Below are positions 44,360-57,164 of a stretch of 64,000 nt of DNA, piece after piece. Origin of the DNA: Hydrangea macrophylla (Eukaryota > Streptophyta > Magnoliopsida > Cornales > Hydrangeaceae); the NCBI GenBank assembly GCA_033977485.1, contig CM066995.1, positions 51,645,162-51,709,161 of the forward strand, given 5' to 3'. The notes under the pieces were generated by a model. It made no database searches, was not told the DNA's origin, and was given only the letters and a program-made list of their open reading frames with translations. How positions within the stretch are numbered: the stretch's first letter is position 1; the number at the start of each line of letters is the position of its first letter. Position numbers and translations under genes: made by a program.

Positions 44360-47300
44360 TGTAGACACCCAATTTTGACCACACTGATAGGATTTAGGGT
44401 GGACAACGTCTTGGAGGATTCGATGATGAAAAGTACCCCGTGGAAGGTAATGGATTCCACACAATCAGAAGATCGGACTTCGGAAAGTGACTTCAAGCTC
44501 AGAAAAGCCCTTTTCCATGGATAAATCCCGGTTTTGTCAAAATCATCTCTCAGAATTCATATTCTCTCAGGTTTATATGAACATTAAGTGTTCTAAACGC
44601 AGTATTCTAGGTATCCAGAGATTCAATTTTAAAGAAAAGTTCGAAATCGACGCACATTTGAAAGCAATTTTGGAAAAGACGTCATTTGATTTCAAAAAGA
44701 CGACGAAAGTTCCGGAGGACTTCCGGACTTCAATTGGACTTCAATTCTCATTATAAAACCTCTGGAAATATTTTTATACTGAAATTCAACCTGACAGCTT
44801 TCCAACGGTACGTAAACGGACGATTTCGGACACCAAAAAGCATTTTTACAAAAATCTGGAAAAGCAGTGCACGTGATTTTTGAAACAGGGTTTGTGGGTG
44901 ACCAGAGGAGCAAGAATAGTAAGTGGCGGTTTTGGGTATGGGGGTGGCGGGTCCCACCATAACCGCCACTTCCATTTGTGTCCTCCACGGAGCTTTTTGA
45001 GTTCCAGACCCTTCTAGAAGCTTCCCACTGCGAGGAAATTGCCTGGAAATTGCGTTTAAGCTCCGAAATGGCCATTTTAACCCTCTTTTAAGCTCTAAAA
45101 ATCCTGTTTTAACCCTGAAACTTAAGAGCTAAGTCTTCAAAACTCTATATAAGATCTCATACATCTCATATGAGATCACACATCTTAACACACTAGACAC
45201 TTGGAAGAGATACACTTGAATATACTTGGAGATACAAACACACATAGAAGCACATACAAGAGAGATAAGTATACTTTGAATATACTTTCAATTTAGGTGA
45301 ATTCTAGAGAGAGAAAATTATGAATTGAATTTAGATTAACTTAGGCTAATTAGACCACAATTTGAACATCAATTGCCTCCCTCAACTTCCATGGATGAGT
45401 GCTTGAAGAACACTTGAATAACACTTGAAGAAGAAGATCTTCAAATCAATTTTGGTCTTGTAATTGAGAATCCTCCAAGAGGTAAACACTATAGTTCATC
45501 TCTAATTCCTACTTTGTATATATAGATCTATAAGATTTGGATCTAACTTAGTTCTATTTCTACTTATTAGAACACTCATCTTCTTCCTCTCATGTTCTTC
45601 ACACACTCACATAGTTAGATCCAAATCTCTTTGATTTTTATTGATAATTTACAATTAGAGATTGTTTTTCACTTTGATTTTCAATTTTGGTTTCATTCTT
45701 CAATTTTAGTTTAGATTCATGCATACATGATTATATATATATACATATATCTATTTTGAATTCCATGATGGTTTGGAAATATGATCTATGAGAAGGATGA
45801 TTTCTATGTTCATACCTATCTCTTGATTATTCCTATTACCTAGGATTCCTATTGAATTTCATCTCCAACATGATATTTATAAGTCCCTTTGATCCTTGAT
45901 CTAAAAGTTCTTCATAGAACTTGAGGGCTAAATTGATTGGGAATCATGATAATTAAGTTGATCTATGAGTTTGATCTCTCTAATAAGCTTCAACTATCAC
46001 TAAAATGTTTTCCTCACACTTTAAAATGAACTAGATAAAAATTCAGCAAAGCAGATTGGTTTTGTCCATTAGATTTGGTCCATCAAAACCCATAGTTTGA
46101 TGGATTTCAAATTTTCTGGGTAAACTTTGATGAATTAGCTTTCATCCGGTCCGTTTTGAGAGCTTTTAGGATTCATATACTATTTTTAGAAATTGTTGAG
46201 AAATCGGTTGACAGATTTGAACATCGTCTCTTTGTGCTTGAATTTCAGAAAATCTATAATAGTTATCGACGTTCCGCTTTTTGGGGATGATTCCTAACTC
46301 ATATATCTATATGCCGATGTAAAATCGTGAGCATACGATCGAGTTAGGATCGTTTTCTAAGCGTTTAAAGTTGATACAACTATTCTGGAATTTTCTAAGT
46401 TTAATTACAAATATGATTATGTATACAAAATGGTCATACCTTGATCACTCAACAACAATTGATGAATAAAACTTGGTTTAGAAATCACCTAGGATAAATG
46501 GATGAGAGATCAAAAGCTTAAATCAACTTGGTTAACATGATTCATGAACTTCTATTATACTTCTATTATGTTTTGCATTCATTTGTCAAATGATACCAAA
46601 TTTCCAGAATAACAGAGTCTGTTTAAAACACTTTTTCAGAAACCTTGTGATTACAGAATGTCCATGGGTTTATTTTTATCATATACTACAATGAAATAGC
46701 TTTCTTTTGACACCAAATAGAGCTTCATATGATTTTTGTAGATTTAATTATGATTTTTACAAGAACAGTGGACAGTCCTGATCCACTGTTCCCAAAACAT
46801 TTATTTCTCAAACAATAAAATTGATATTGAGGTCCCACTTTTTGGAGAAGTTCCCTAAGACATGTATCTAACTTTCTGTAAAAGGGTTTTTATCCAGCTC
46901 ATGTTTAAAACCACTTTTGATAGGATTCATTAGAGGTTGCTGAATCTGGAAATTTGATTGATGACATGTTTTCTTTGTTTATCATGCATATCATTTGTTT
47001 GCTTGTATTTTTGCAATGCTTTGGGTATTCTTTGGTGTCTTAGTGCAGAGAATTAAGTGCCTTGGACCCGGACGTCGATTTGTGGTTTGCCTCGTCTACA
47101 TGTGGCTTAGTGCCCATGTATCATGTACTATCTCTATCCTTTCTTTTAGAATTTTTCTAGGTTTACAACTTTGATTTCAACGACACATTTCCTTTAGGGT
47201 AGTCTCCGTTTATATGATTATTTGTTAGAGACATCTTATCTAGGATTGTTGCATGATTGCATTGCACGTTTCCATTCTTTTTGCTTTCGCGACTCCGCTT

Positions 47301-47847
47301 GAGTCAACCAATGTAAGTCTTCTCGTTCCCTTTGCATATCATGACATGTTTACTTTATTTGCATCGGTCCCGGGCGGGACTAGCCACTGTGAGTATACTT
47401 CTCCCTTGTATTACATGAGCATCCGCTTTCTACTTGATTTAGTCTCTTGAAATGATTTTCATTAGATGTTTCTTTTTGCCATGTATATACCTATCTAGTA
47501 TGTTTGAGGAAACAACATCTATTATGAATTAATAACAAGGATATTTGAATCAAGGCCTACCATTCGGTAGGGCGAGGAGGGGGTGCTTTAGTCCTGCTTG
47601 GGCTCCTTCCCCTCTCGTACCAAGACCCCCGAACCTTGTTTCTGGTAATGAAGGGCGAGTAACCTTATTCAATTTTGGGCGAGTCAAACTTGGGTTTCCT
47701 AATTCCCGATAAAAATTAGGTGGCGACTCTTTGTCTCTAGGATCGCGTGAGGAAGTCCTAGTTTTCCCTGAAGTGTGCTCCTTGGGATCCGTCCCGGGAC
47801 ACTATCGAGGGAGAGCGTCAGGACCTCCTCATTCGCAGTGGTCCACA
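44360..47847 (+). repeat. 3' LTR of the complete Tat element
   Basis: 3488 bp, near-identical to 30745-34231, followed by the ACTAT duplication. The TATA box is at 45146-45152. ORFs inside mirror those of the 5' LTR and are not genes. Confidence 0.95.
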
Positions 47848-48500
47848 ACTATTAGTCACGAAAAGACTTCGTCAGCAATTTGTAACCTTTAGCGTCGAAA
47901 TATTTCGTCACTAAAGGGTTTTTTTGGCGACGAAATTTTTACACTAATAATAGGACTCTTTCGTAACGAAATTTGATTTGTTGGGAAAAATGCACTTTTT
48001 TGACGAAATATTCGTCATTAAAGGATACTTTTAGCGACGAAATTTCGTCGCTAATATTAGGACTCTTTCGTCGGCAATTGTTATCCTTTAACGGCGAAAT
48101 TATTTCGCCGGCAATAAGTCACATTAGCGACGAAATATTCCTTCAATAATAGTATACTATTAGTAACGAAAAGACTTCGTTGGCAATTTGTAACCTTTAG
48201 CGTCGTCGCTTTTTTTTCGTCACTAAAGGGCATTTTTGGCAACAACATTCCATCGCTAATAGTAGGACTCTTTCGTGACGAAATTTGGTTCGTTGGAAAA
48301 AGTAAATGTTTCCCGACGAAATGTTTCGTCGCTAAATTGTACTCTTTAGTAACGAAATATAATTTCGTCGCAAAAGACCTTTCTCGTCGAGGAATTACTG
48401 ACGAATGTGCGACAAAATTTTTTTCATCAATAAAGACCTTTAGTGACGAAAACTTGACTTTTAGCGACGAAAACTTGGCTTTTAGCGACGAAAAATTTTC
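47848..48500. repeat. GACGAAA satellite, right part after the Tat insertion
   Basis: It continues the 310-bp higher-order repeat exactly where the left part stops (ACTATTAGT...). About two further periods follow, decaying into 'cttttagcgacgaaaact' repeats by 48490. The minus-strand ORF 48081-48530 follows from the repeat and is not a gene. Confidence 0.85.
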
Positions 48501-49431
48501 AAGACTAAAAGTCAATTTCCACCCCCCCACCCCCCCAAAAAAAAAAAAACTTTTGGAAATTTTTTGCGCTACATGTGATATTTTAGGCCAAATATAGTCT
48601 AACCTACCCTAATTAAGTGTTTTAAACCCAATTTTAACACCATATTATTGTTGATAAATAGACCATAAAATGTATAAATATAACCCCAAAAGATAACATT
48701 GTTCTTAAATAGACCTGATTCGACACCATATCTCATTATCAAATATGTATAAATAAACCCAAAAAAAAAATTCAAAAGTCGCTGCCTCCGAACCCCCGTA
48801 TAGCTTCCTAACCAAACACCCCCCCCCCCCCCCCCCCCACACCCAAAAAAAAATCTAAAAAAAAAAAAAATCATGGCTCTGCCCTTGACCATCACACTAT
48901 GTGGCACGCATCGTGATCTCTCCATTACAGTAAGCCTCATGTGGCATCCAGAGAATACTTAAATCATAATGAAAGTCACACAGTGTGACAATCAAATGAG
49001 ATGATTTCCCGTTCTCTGGTCGTGTTTAGTTAAATAAAGGGAAGTTGGAAAAATAAAGGGGAGTTGGGAAGAAAAGAAAGAATTATTTAAAATGTATGTT
49101 TAGCCCACGAAAGTCACATTACGAGGGAGATAAGTCATAAGCCATTTGTTTTAGGTTAAACGCATGATAAGTACCAAGAAAGCCGAAAAAATAACAAAAG
49201 TTTTTTCCTCACGCAATTCGAAACCATAGGTTTCTCCCTAAATAAATTGAAGTAAGCAGCTTTCTGTTCTTAACACTGCTATGAAATTTTGGGGGTATTT
49301 GGTCATTTCAGTTTGCTCTATTAACAATTTTAACAGTTACACTTTGGTCTGAATCACAGGAGGTATTAGTGCCAAAATTTAAAGCACGTGGGGTGAGTGA
49401 AGATTAATTCGGCAAAACAACAGGGGCAAGT
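48501..49431. other. Low-complexity DNA, no supported gene
   Basis: It contains homopolymers: C-rich and A-rich runs at 48524-48550, and about 20 C at 48819-48838 followed by A-runs. The minus-strand ORF 48599-48940 with a poly-Gly stretch is read from the C-run and is unsupported. Confidence 0.6.
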
Positions 49432-49618
49432 AGGGGTGTTCAATTAAATTGAAAAAAAAAATTCAACCGAAACTAAACCGACCAAATACCGATTGGTTGA
49501 TTTTCAAAGTAGTGAACAAGCTAAAACCAACCAAAATAGCCTAAAATCGACCTACCAAAATCGAATGGTCGGTTTTTAAAATCACTAAAAAATCAAAATA
49601 ATCGACCGCGAACACTCT
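49432..49618. mobile_element. MITE with perfect 10-bp target duplication
   Basis: The ends AGGGGTGTTC and GAACACTCT are inverted, and inner segments around CCGATTGGTTGATTTTCAAA and GAATGGTCGGTTTTTAAAA also pair. It is flanked on both sides by AGGGGCAAGT (49422-49431 and 49619-49628). 187 bp, non-coding. The duplication length suggests a Mutator-type element. Confidence 0.85.
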
Positions 49619-49628
49619 AGGGGCAAGT

Positions 49629-51221
49629 GTATTGTACCCATTAAATAATAAAATTGTAGAGAAGAAAATAATATGCAAACTATTATTCAATTAGCAAAAA
49701 CATGATTTAGGAATTTTATACTTATTTTGCACTTGTTATCAGTTTCTTGTTTGCAGAAAATGCAACCATTAAATTGAATTTTTTTTCCTTGTATTAGAAT
49801 ATCATCAACATATTTGAATGACAATTGAAGCTTAACATCTTAAAAGACAAATATGAGGTAGACAGAAAGTGTGACATTTTATTTCAAAATTATGCAAAAT
49901 ATGATAAGTACATCGTAGGACTAATTTGCTCCATAAACATTGTTATGACACGTCATTTGAATAGATTAAACGAAAACTCGGTAAAAATATGAAAAAAGTA
50001 CTCATTTTTAAAATATAATTTTGTCTCGCATACATTATAAACTGGGGTAAGTTAGGATTTAGTTCATTATAGTACATTTTTATAGAAATAGTTTCATTTC
50101 AAAACCAATGTATAAATTAGTCCCCCACCTATTTTGAGGACCAAAATACCCCACAACCTTTTTTGGGGGCGTCTATTATTCATTTCCCTAGATTATAATA
50201 TTTTTGAAAATTTATCATTAAAATTCTATAAATCACGATGCATACTACTGTCATGCATTTCAAAAAAATTTCTCACAAATATCATCGACGAGAAAGCGAT
50301 TCACATGCAACTATACGACGATTCACAAAGATCGTCGACATGGGAGGGCAATTTTATACCAACTACAATTTTAGTGCAAATTTCTCAATAATTTTCGCAA
50401 AAATCTCGTTGTTGCTTTGAACCAACGGTAGGATTTCTGACAAAAATTAGTTCTTGCTTCGATTAGGGCTTTGATTCACACTAGAGGTTTTCAATTTGAC
50501 AACGGCGACTAGAAGACTGGACGACGGCGATAACTAGAACAGGTAATGAGAGCTCGTGGGTTTCGTTTAACCTCCATGATTTTGACTAAGAAATCTAGTC
50601 TTTTCAATTTTTCTATACTGTATTGTTTTGTTCATTGTTGTTTGGTGATGTGAGAACTTTCGCAATCGCTTAGAACAAAAGTGAGAAATTTCTCATCAAA
50701 TTCTCTGTGTGTTTGGATATATTTGAAAAGAAATTGAGTACATCTCACCTTCTAACTTTATATACATGTGTTGCTTAACACACCAGGGAATTCACATACA
50801 GTGGAAGGCTATGAGGCACTGCAAGTAGCACAAAACTATCAAGTACAACATCAGAAATGAAAGTATATGGAACTTTTTAGAAGAATAGACATTACCTTCT
50901 ATAATTTATATAAATATTTTGGCCTCTTAAAATTTGTAACAATTAGAATAATAGTGAAGGCATATGTAGATTGATTCCTAAACATACAATAGATATGTAT
51001 ACGCTACCAGTTAACGTAATGTTGGATACATTGAATAAAAAGATTTTTTTTTAATTATATTTTAAACAAAAACAAAAAAACAAAAAAGACAAGGATTGAA
51101 CATCAACATTACATATTCATCCATAGCAGCTCGAAACTTAGCAATATTTTGTAGCATTAGCTGCATTACAAACTAAATAATATGTAAAACCCTAACATGT
51201 AATAGAAAGTCATAGCCGTGT
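49629..51221. other. AT-rich DNA, no supported gene
   Basis: A stretch near 50430-50560 (GATTAGGGCTTTGATTCACA, ending ACAGGTAATGAG) looks like a plant 5' leader with a splice donor, but no coding exon follows. Nothing else is recognised. Confidence 0.4.
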
Positions 51222-53941
51222 TGTCACACCTCGATTTTTGATCAACCAAATAATTGATCCAGAGCATATGTTTGGACTAATATTCAATTGCCAAAAACCC
51301 CAAGGGTGACACCCTCACATAGGCCAAAACATAATTTTATTGAAAAAAAAAATTAATACTCATTAAATAAGAACACGTAATCTTATTTTTTTAAGGAAAA
51401 ACTCTTCATTATAGAACATGTATTCCCAAACATTCATCTCTTTATTAAAAAAAATGTTCCATTACCAATATAATACCATTTTTTAACATAAGAAATACCA
51501 TTTCTATTAAATAAAATCTCTTAACAGAGTTCAGCGTAATGAAAATAAAATTTATATATCCATTGGTTAGAGTATTTACAACGTTTCCAATACCCAATAT
51601 ACAATATTATTATAATTATACATATGTTGCCCACACAGCCAGAAGTAAAATCAAGTACCACAAAAATAAGTACAACTCTAATAATAAACAACACATCAAC
51701 CCTCTATTCACCCAAATAGAAGCACTTCAAAAAATCTCCAATTACTAAACATGCACATACATTCGACTACGTTTCATATAAAAATGCCCCAAACGCATTA
51801 CACACACAAGTCAGTATATAAAATACTGGTACGAGTCAACTAAAAACATTAAACAAGTCTTAGGGAACAACGGTGTCCCATAGACTCCCAAAAATACTCA
51901 CAAAGAAAATATAACTACAACACATTATACATTATCATCACATAGGAAATAAGCAACGCCATCATGCAGAATCTATGTCGGGTTAGAACAGTAGTTCCAC
52001 ACATATTTCAGGACAGAAGGATAGTTTCCTTTAATGTGGTGGCAATGGTTCCAAACCTAAATAATATCAACTGAATACTTACCCACAAAATATCTATGGT
52101 GAGCTAGCCCTGCATAAAAGCTAGTGGACCCACCATCTTGCAAAACGAATGATCACAAACCAAGGGAACAATTCTGTATACAAACCGTCCACCTTCTAAC
52201 TTAAACGTCGCGTTCATTGTTTCACGCTTATAACCTTGTGAAATAATCTATTTTCATTATTTATTAGCCTTAAATTTATCTTTGTGTTCAACTTCACCAC
52301 CTTAGCCACCCTCTATGGTACGGCCCACACATATATCTCATGTGTCTCCTTACATAACACTAACTCCCATTCAGGTCCCAACTCCCATGGAGTATCACTG
52401 GATTTGAGTATACACCAAAAGGCTAGTCTTTACGTTCTTGACGTCAAGAAGAAAATTGTCTAGATACTCATGAAATGGACCAACAAGCCGGGCATAAGGC
52501 CTAAATAATGAAGAGGCGGTTCATTCACGTAGTCGCCATCTAATCACACAAGGACGCGTCATCCACAAAGTCGCCGCCTAAAATCATAAGGAGTAGTGGT
52601 CGTTCGTATTATTCTCATTTTTGTGAAATTCACGTTTATCACAAAGCTTCGTCTCATCATAATTCAATCACATCTCTATCTTTTAGATGCGTTCCAATTT
52701 CTCACAATATAGGGTTTTATCAATTTACCCCTAACAATTGTTCTGCAATATTCTTGGATCGAATTACAAGATCACCAATATACTATTCAACCTATCTAGT
52801 TTACCTTTTATCAAAATTTCTACAATATACAGCCAATTATTTCAAGTACATGAGATACCTCAACCAAATATTCAATATTAGTATACATGAAGCACATAAT
52901 AAGAAATCATATTCTCCGTATCATAAAATAATCAATGAGACGTATTTGTTCACTGTTACTGCAATCGTATATTTCTGCCCAAATAGTGCAGAACTAGGAA
53001 AAACTCCATTACACAAAAGTTGTCCAAAATCACGTTTTGCATGGGCTCTCGTGCTCAAAATTTCCAAAATCAATGTTTTAATTTAATAACAATTTTTTTT
53101 TAAATCTGGTGTATTATTTCTTAGTTTTCAAGAAAACCAAATTCCCCAATGAGTTTTCAATCAAACATCACATCTATTTTCATTACAAATGTAAAACTCA
53201 CAATTATTAATTCAACCCTATACTCAAATGAATCCAAAACAAGCAACAACTATGGCAACGGACACATGTTATCACAATATGACTCAACACGCCATAATAA
53301 CCATGAATAAACACATGTTTATTCACTATATTTAAAATTATAAATATCATTTATGAGATTTATAGCGTCAAACAACCTTTAAACAAAGTCAATATATATT
53401 TATAATTATAAATAAAATAAAATTGACTCACTGTTTGGTGTTCCAATAAAGAAGATGAAGATGGTGACAATGATCAAGCCGTCTCTCTCTCTCTCTCTCC
53501 TTCTTTTTCTCAGGGTTGCTTCTTCTCTCTTTTTCTCTCTCTATCTTGGTTGCTCTCTTTCACGTCTCTCTTGTTCTCTCTTTTCTTTTTTCTTTTCTTC
53601 CTTTTTTTTACATAGGGACTAGGGTTAATATATGTATATATACATATATTTAAATATATGCTACACACACAACACATATCAATAAAACACAAACAAACAT
53701 ATAAATCATGTTTTCTATTTGTGGGATCACAAAAGAGATCCATATGAGCCCAAAATGCAACAAAATCACTAAAATGACTAGCCCAAAGGGTACTCATGTC
53801 CCGAGTACTTAATTTTCATACCAGATAAACTATATGACACATTTGAGGGCCTACAAACACTGTAAAAAAAATAATACATATCAACTCTTCACTTTCTTTA
53901 ACAAATATAAATTAATGCAATGTAAGACTCAAACTAAATGT
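51222..53941 (-). repeat. Probable Tekay-like LTR, minus strand (right boundary uncertain)
   Basis: It starts on the plus strand with TGTCACACCTCGATTTTTG, the complement of a Tekay-type LTR end. A minus-strand TATA-rich stretch lies near 53620-53660, about 300 bp from the right side as expected for a promoter. It includes repeats such as 'cacgtagtcgccatctaat / cacaaagtcgccgcctaaa' (52519-52580), a (CT)n tract near 53480-53500, and no ORF with a known domain. The next LTR begins at 53942, so this one may be cut there. No target duplication was confirmed. Confidence 0.4.
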
Positions 53942-54975
53942 TGTCACGCCCCAGAGTGGCAAAGTAGGGAATTTCCTGCCTTTGAACTCATGGACAAGCA
54001 ACTAGTTGGAGATGCTCCTGATTGTCCTTGACAGATTATTAGCAAGAAACATACTAATATTGGGAATGTATCTAATTCAAACACAGCATAATAATATTAG
54101 ACATTAACAGTTTTAAGTTAACATTTATATTACAGGCCCACATAAAAAGAAACAAAAGAAAATAGTCTGTAGTGTCAGAAGGTCTAACATCAACTAAGTT
54201 ATTACTTCAAAATAAAAGATCAGTATAAGACCAAAGATCCCATCTTCAACTACCGAATCCATAGAGATCCCCATAGTAGTCCTCTTCCAAATACCCATCA
54301 TCATAGTGGCCCTCATCCATATTCCCGCCATTTTCGTTGGTGCCTCGGGGCTGGGCCTCACCTTCTAATCCTGGCATCGCTGGACTTGGAAGGTCCAGTG
54401 GCATAAAACACCGTCAGCTTGAATACAAGCTGAGTGATCATAAATTCTTACAAAGCAGCGTTAGCAACAGATAAGAAAACACTAAAGTTCCTTATTCCTT
54501 AGACGGATTATAATCGTATTTGAAGATATCAAGGAGTTAAGACAAACTGAACCGCAATGTGAAGACCCAAACTTGAATTGTTTCATGCCTTTCATTCAAG
54601 AAGACCGATCGATAACCATTTCCCAAAATCCATATCTATCTACTCTATTTCCTTCCACAATTACGGCATAAGCCATTGGTTTAGGATGAAAGTGCTTTAA
54701 CAGCCGCTTGTTGAGTAAACTACAGTGCCTTAACGGCCGAAGAGTGTAGTGGAAGTGCTTTAACAGTCGACTGAACCAAGAGATCTAAGGTCCATGACCT
54801 ATTCATATATGAATATGAAAAAACCTTAACGGCCACTTGGTGAGTAAACTACAGTGCCTTGACGGCCACAGAGCGTAGTAAAAATGCTTTAACAGCCGAC
54901 TCAACCAAGATATATTTATTTTCGGATTCCATCAATATCCACAGTCATCGTGTTATCATCGCCACCAGTACCATC
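53942..54975 (-). repeat. Tekay-like LTR fragment, minus strand, interrupted
   Basis: It begins TGTCACGCCCCAGAGTGGCAA, similar to the solo LTR at 26429 (TGTCACGCCCCGGCATAGC), and shares the CAGCTTGAATACAAGCTGAGTGA region with that family. Two copies of a ~150-bp repeat built from GCTTTAACAGCCG and GTGAGTAAACTACAGTGCCTT occur at 54690-54910. It is broken at 54976 by a Tat LTR; the remainder would lie beyond the window. Confidence 0.55.
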
Positions 54976-54981
54976 TGTAGA
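54976..54981 (+). mobile_element. First six bases of an interrupted Tat-like LTR
   Basis: TGTAGA here joins CACCCCATTTTG at 63571 once the 8.6-kb element and one copy of its GTAGA duplication are removed, giving the TGTAGACACCC start shared with the other Tat LTRs. Confidence 0.7.
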
Positions 54982-57147
54982 TGTCATACCCGCTCCTGCG
55001 GTATTTATTTATATCATTTTAGCATGCTTATGGTTGTGTTAATTAACGTGTGTGAAGTGAGTGATGACTCACTAGTTATTGGAGGGTGTCTTTTGACAAC
55101 CCAGTATTTGGCCTTAAAGGCAGTCTGAAAGGTGTCAAGAGAGGACACGGGAACATGGAAAGGCATGTTGCATTGGCATAGCTAAATGACATTTATGTGA
55201 TTTAAAGGTTATTTGACTTATTTGGTATTTTCATGAATAGTAATTATACCTGTGTAGTATAATTTCTGATAGTTTTGATCTAGTTTTAGATCGTTTGAGA
55301 ACTGTGGTAAAAACGTGAGCGACCGTTGTATAAAAAGGTAGGATGTGTAGAGATTTCGCAGAAAATAGTTTTCGGAACGTAATTACGGCGGCAAACGAGA
55401 CTTAGTCGAAAACTTCATAAATTTATAGTTTTCACTCGTAAAGTTATAAAATGGACGTGTAAGACGTTTCGAGGAATAATTAGAAGTTTTGAGAACTCAC
55501 GGGGAGGTAAACGTAATTTCCGAGAATTTTGTCTATATATAGAAGTTCCAAGATATTTCTTCATTACAACTTTTCTAATTTTAAAATCAAAAGGGAGATT
55601 TGGGGGTTTTGGGAGCTTAGAGCTTGCAGACGCAAATCGACGGACTTCTGCCCGTTTGTTTTCAACCAAAATTCGTATTTGAACTCCCCAAGGTAAGGGC
55701 TACGTTTTGATAGTCTTTAGGCCATGTTTGGCTATGTTTTTTATAAATTTCTAAATCTAGGAATTTGGGGAAAGCACGTGTAAACTTGTAGGTTTTGCGT
55801 AGGATCGGAGATTTGGTGTTTAATCGGGCTTCTGGTCGTTCCCTCAAAGTTATACGACGATAGCTCGAGGTATGAATTTCTAGCCTATGTTATATAGGTG
55901 AAATACATGTTTTATATTTCGGCGACGAAATCGAGATCCGGGCAAAATCCATGTGTTAATCTTAGGCCCGTTAATTATGCACGCGCTTAAATGTGAGAAG
56001 CATGTTAAATTTTACGCGAGCACGTATATGTGTTAAATGAGTATGTTTATGTGCCTATGTGGGTTAAAGGGGGATTTGTGCTAATTCACCGTGAGGCGTC
56101 CTCTCGAAGGGGGAGGATTAGCAGTGACGACGGTCACTTGCCGATAAAGGCATTACGTGACATGTCGAAGGGGCATGGGTCATGGTTGAGTCCAAAGACT
56201 TTGGATCGGTGAAGGTGCCTTATTCCCTAGAGACCAATAGTTATGTGTTATGATGAGATTAAAGCATGATTTGTCATATATGCATATGTTAGAAATTGTG
56301 CACTCAGCATATGGCTGAGCAATGGAGATTTACTCCATTGCAGGTATGAAGAAAGGCAAGAGGAGGCGAGAAGAGTGAGGCCGATGGGAATGCCGGGGAT
56401 CCTTTTGTATATGTTTTATCTTCCTTTCCGATCATTGTAATAATGAGCTTTTGAATAGCTAGAACCCTGGATTCAACTTGGAGGTTTTAGTGTGGATTTC
56501 ATGATGTTGTAATAGGTATTAAAACTCTTTTGGGTTATGTGGTAATGAATCCAAACTCATGAATTCGTGTTTTGAATACTTAACTTGTCAAATTCGGATT
56601 TTGAAGGAATGTGGTTAGAGTTTTGTGAATCGAGCCAAACAAGCCTTAGCTTGTTCCGCTGTTGTTTCTTTTCATGGATTAGTGAGATTAAACTTTGTTT
56701 TTGAAAGCTTGTTATAGCTTGTGACATTTGGATTAATGTAAGTGTGATTGGAGTAGTAGAATTGGTGGAGGTTGGATGCCTTAAGCAAAATTCTGCAGCA
56801 TTGAGGGAATTCTGCTAAAGGGTCATTCGACCGGTCGAAGGGGGTCGTTCGACCGGTCGAAATACCCCCTGCCAGAATTCTTTTTCTACCTCTTCCGAAA
56901 ATTATTAAAAGGTTTTGATTGGTTCTTAGGGTACCTTTGGGATCCCTTTCAACATAAAATCATTCGTTTTGAAATATAATTACGTTTTCAATTTTATACA
57001 GATTTTACAACTTGGAGGGTAATGTTTCCAAAGTTTTATATACTCAAGATTGTTTTAAAGTTCTTTTCCGCTGCGTATAGTTATTGTTGAACCTTGGTGG
57101 CGTGCCACGTGTCCTATTTTCGCACATTAGCGGGATGGGTCATGACA
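54982..57147 (+). repeat. 5' LTR of the non-coding element
   Basis: 2166 bp. TATA box TATATATA at 55534-55541. Near its end lie two copies of the palindrome TTCGACCGGTCGAA (56826-56839 and 56848-56861). Its ORFs recur in the 3' LTR and have no known domain. Confidence 0.92.
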
Positions 57148-57152
57148 TCTAG

Positions 57153-57164
57153 TGGTATCAGAGC
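57153..57164 (+). other. Primer-binding site (initiator tRNA-Met)
   Basis: TGGTATCAGAGC, 5 nt after the LTR end, complementary to the 3' end of plant initiator tRNA-Met, the usual primer of Tekay and Copia elements. Confidence 0.85.

Larger units (their letters stand above)
30745..47847 (+). mobile_element. Complete 17.1-kb Ty3/gypsy Tat-lineage element, protease missing
   Basis: Bounded by LTRs TGTAGACACCC...GTGGTCCACA and a perfect 5-bp target duplication ACTAT (30740-30744 and 47848-47852). Order: 5' LTR, tRNA-Arg primer site (34235), 1.5-kb leader, single gag-RT-RNaseH-aRNaseH-integrase frame (35730-40698, one frameshift), 3.6-kb non-coding 3' region with tandem arrays, polypurine tract, 3' LTR. 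LTRs show about four substitutions and one 1-bp indel over 3487 bp by eye, so insertion is recent. Double RNase H and long repeat-rich 3' region fit Tat (Ogre/Retand group). The protease domain is absent, so the element probably depends on a relative. Confidence 0.93.

Noticed and set aside
23295..48500. One large CACTA transposon with GACGAAA subterminal repeats at both ends
   Set aside because: No CACTA termini, no transposase coding and no matching target duplication were found; kept only as a question in the findings.
48081..48530. 149-residue minus-strand ORF
   Set aside because: It arises from the GACGAAA satellite and reads repeated FSSLK/TKLYF words; no coding signature.
50460..50560. 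5' leader and first intron donor of a host gene
   Set aside because: The sequence looks plausible for a plant leader, but no coding exon or downstream gene structure could be found.
55415..55847. Minus-strand ORFs repeated at 61834-62266
   Set aside because: LTR sequence of the non-coding element; no domain, and preserved only by LTR duplication.
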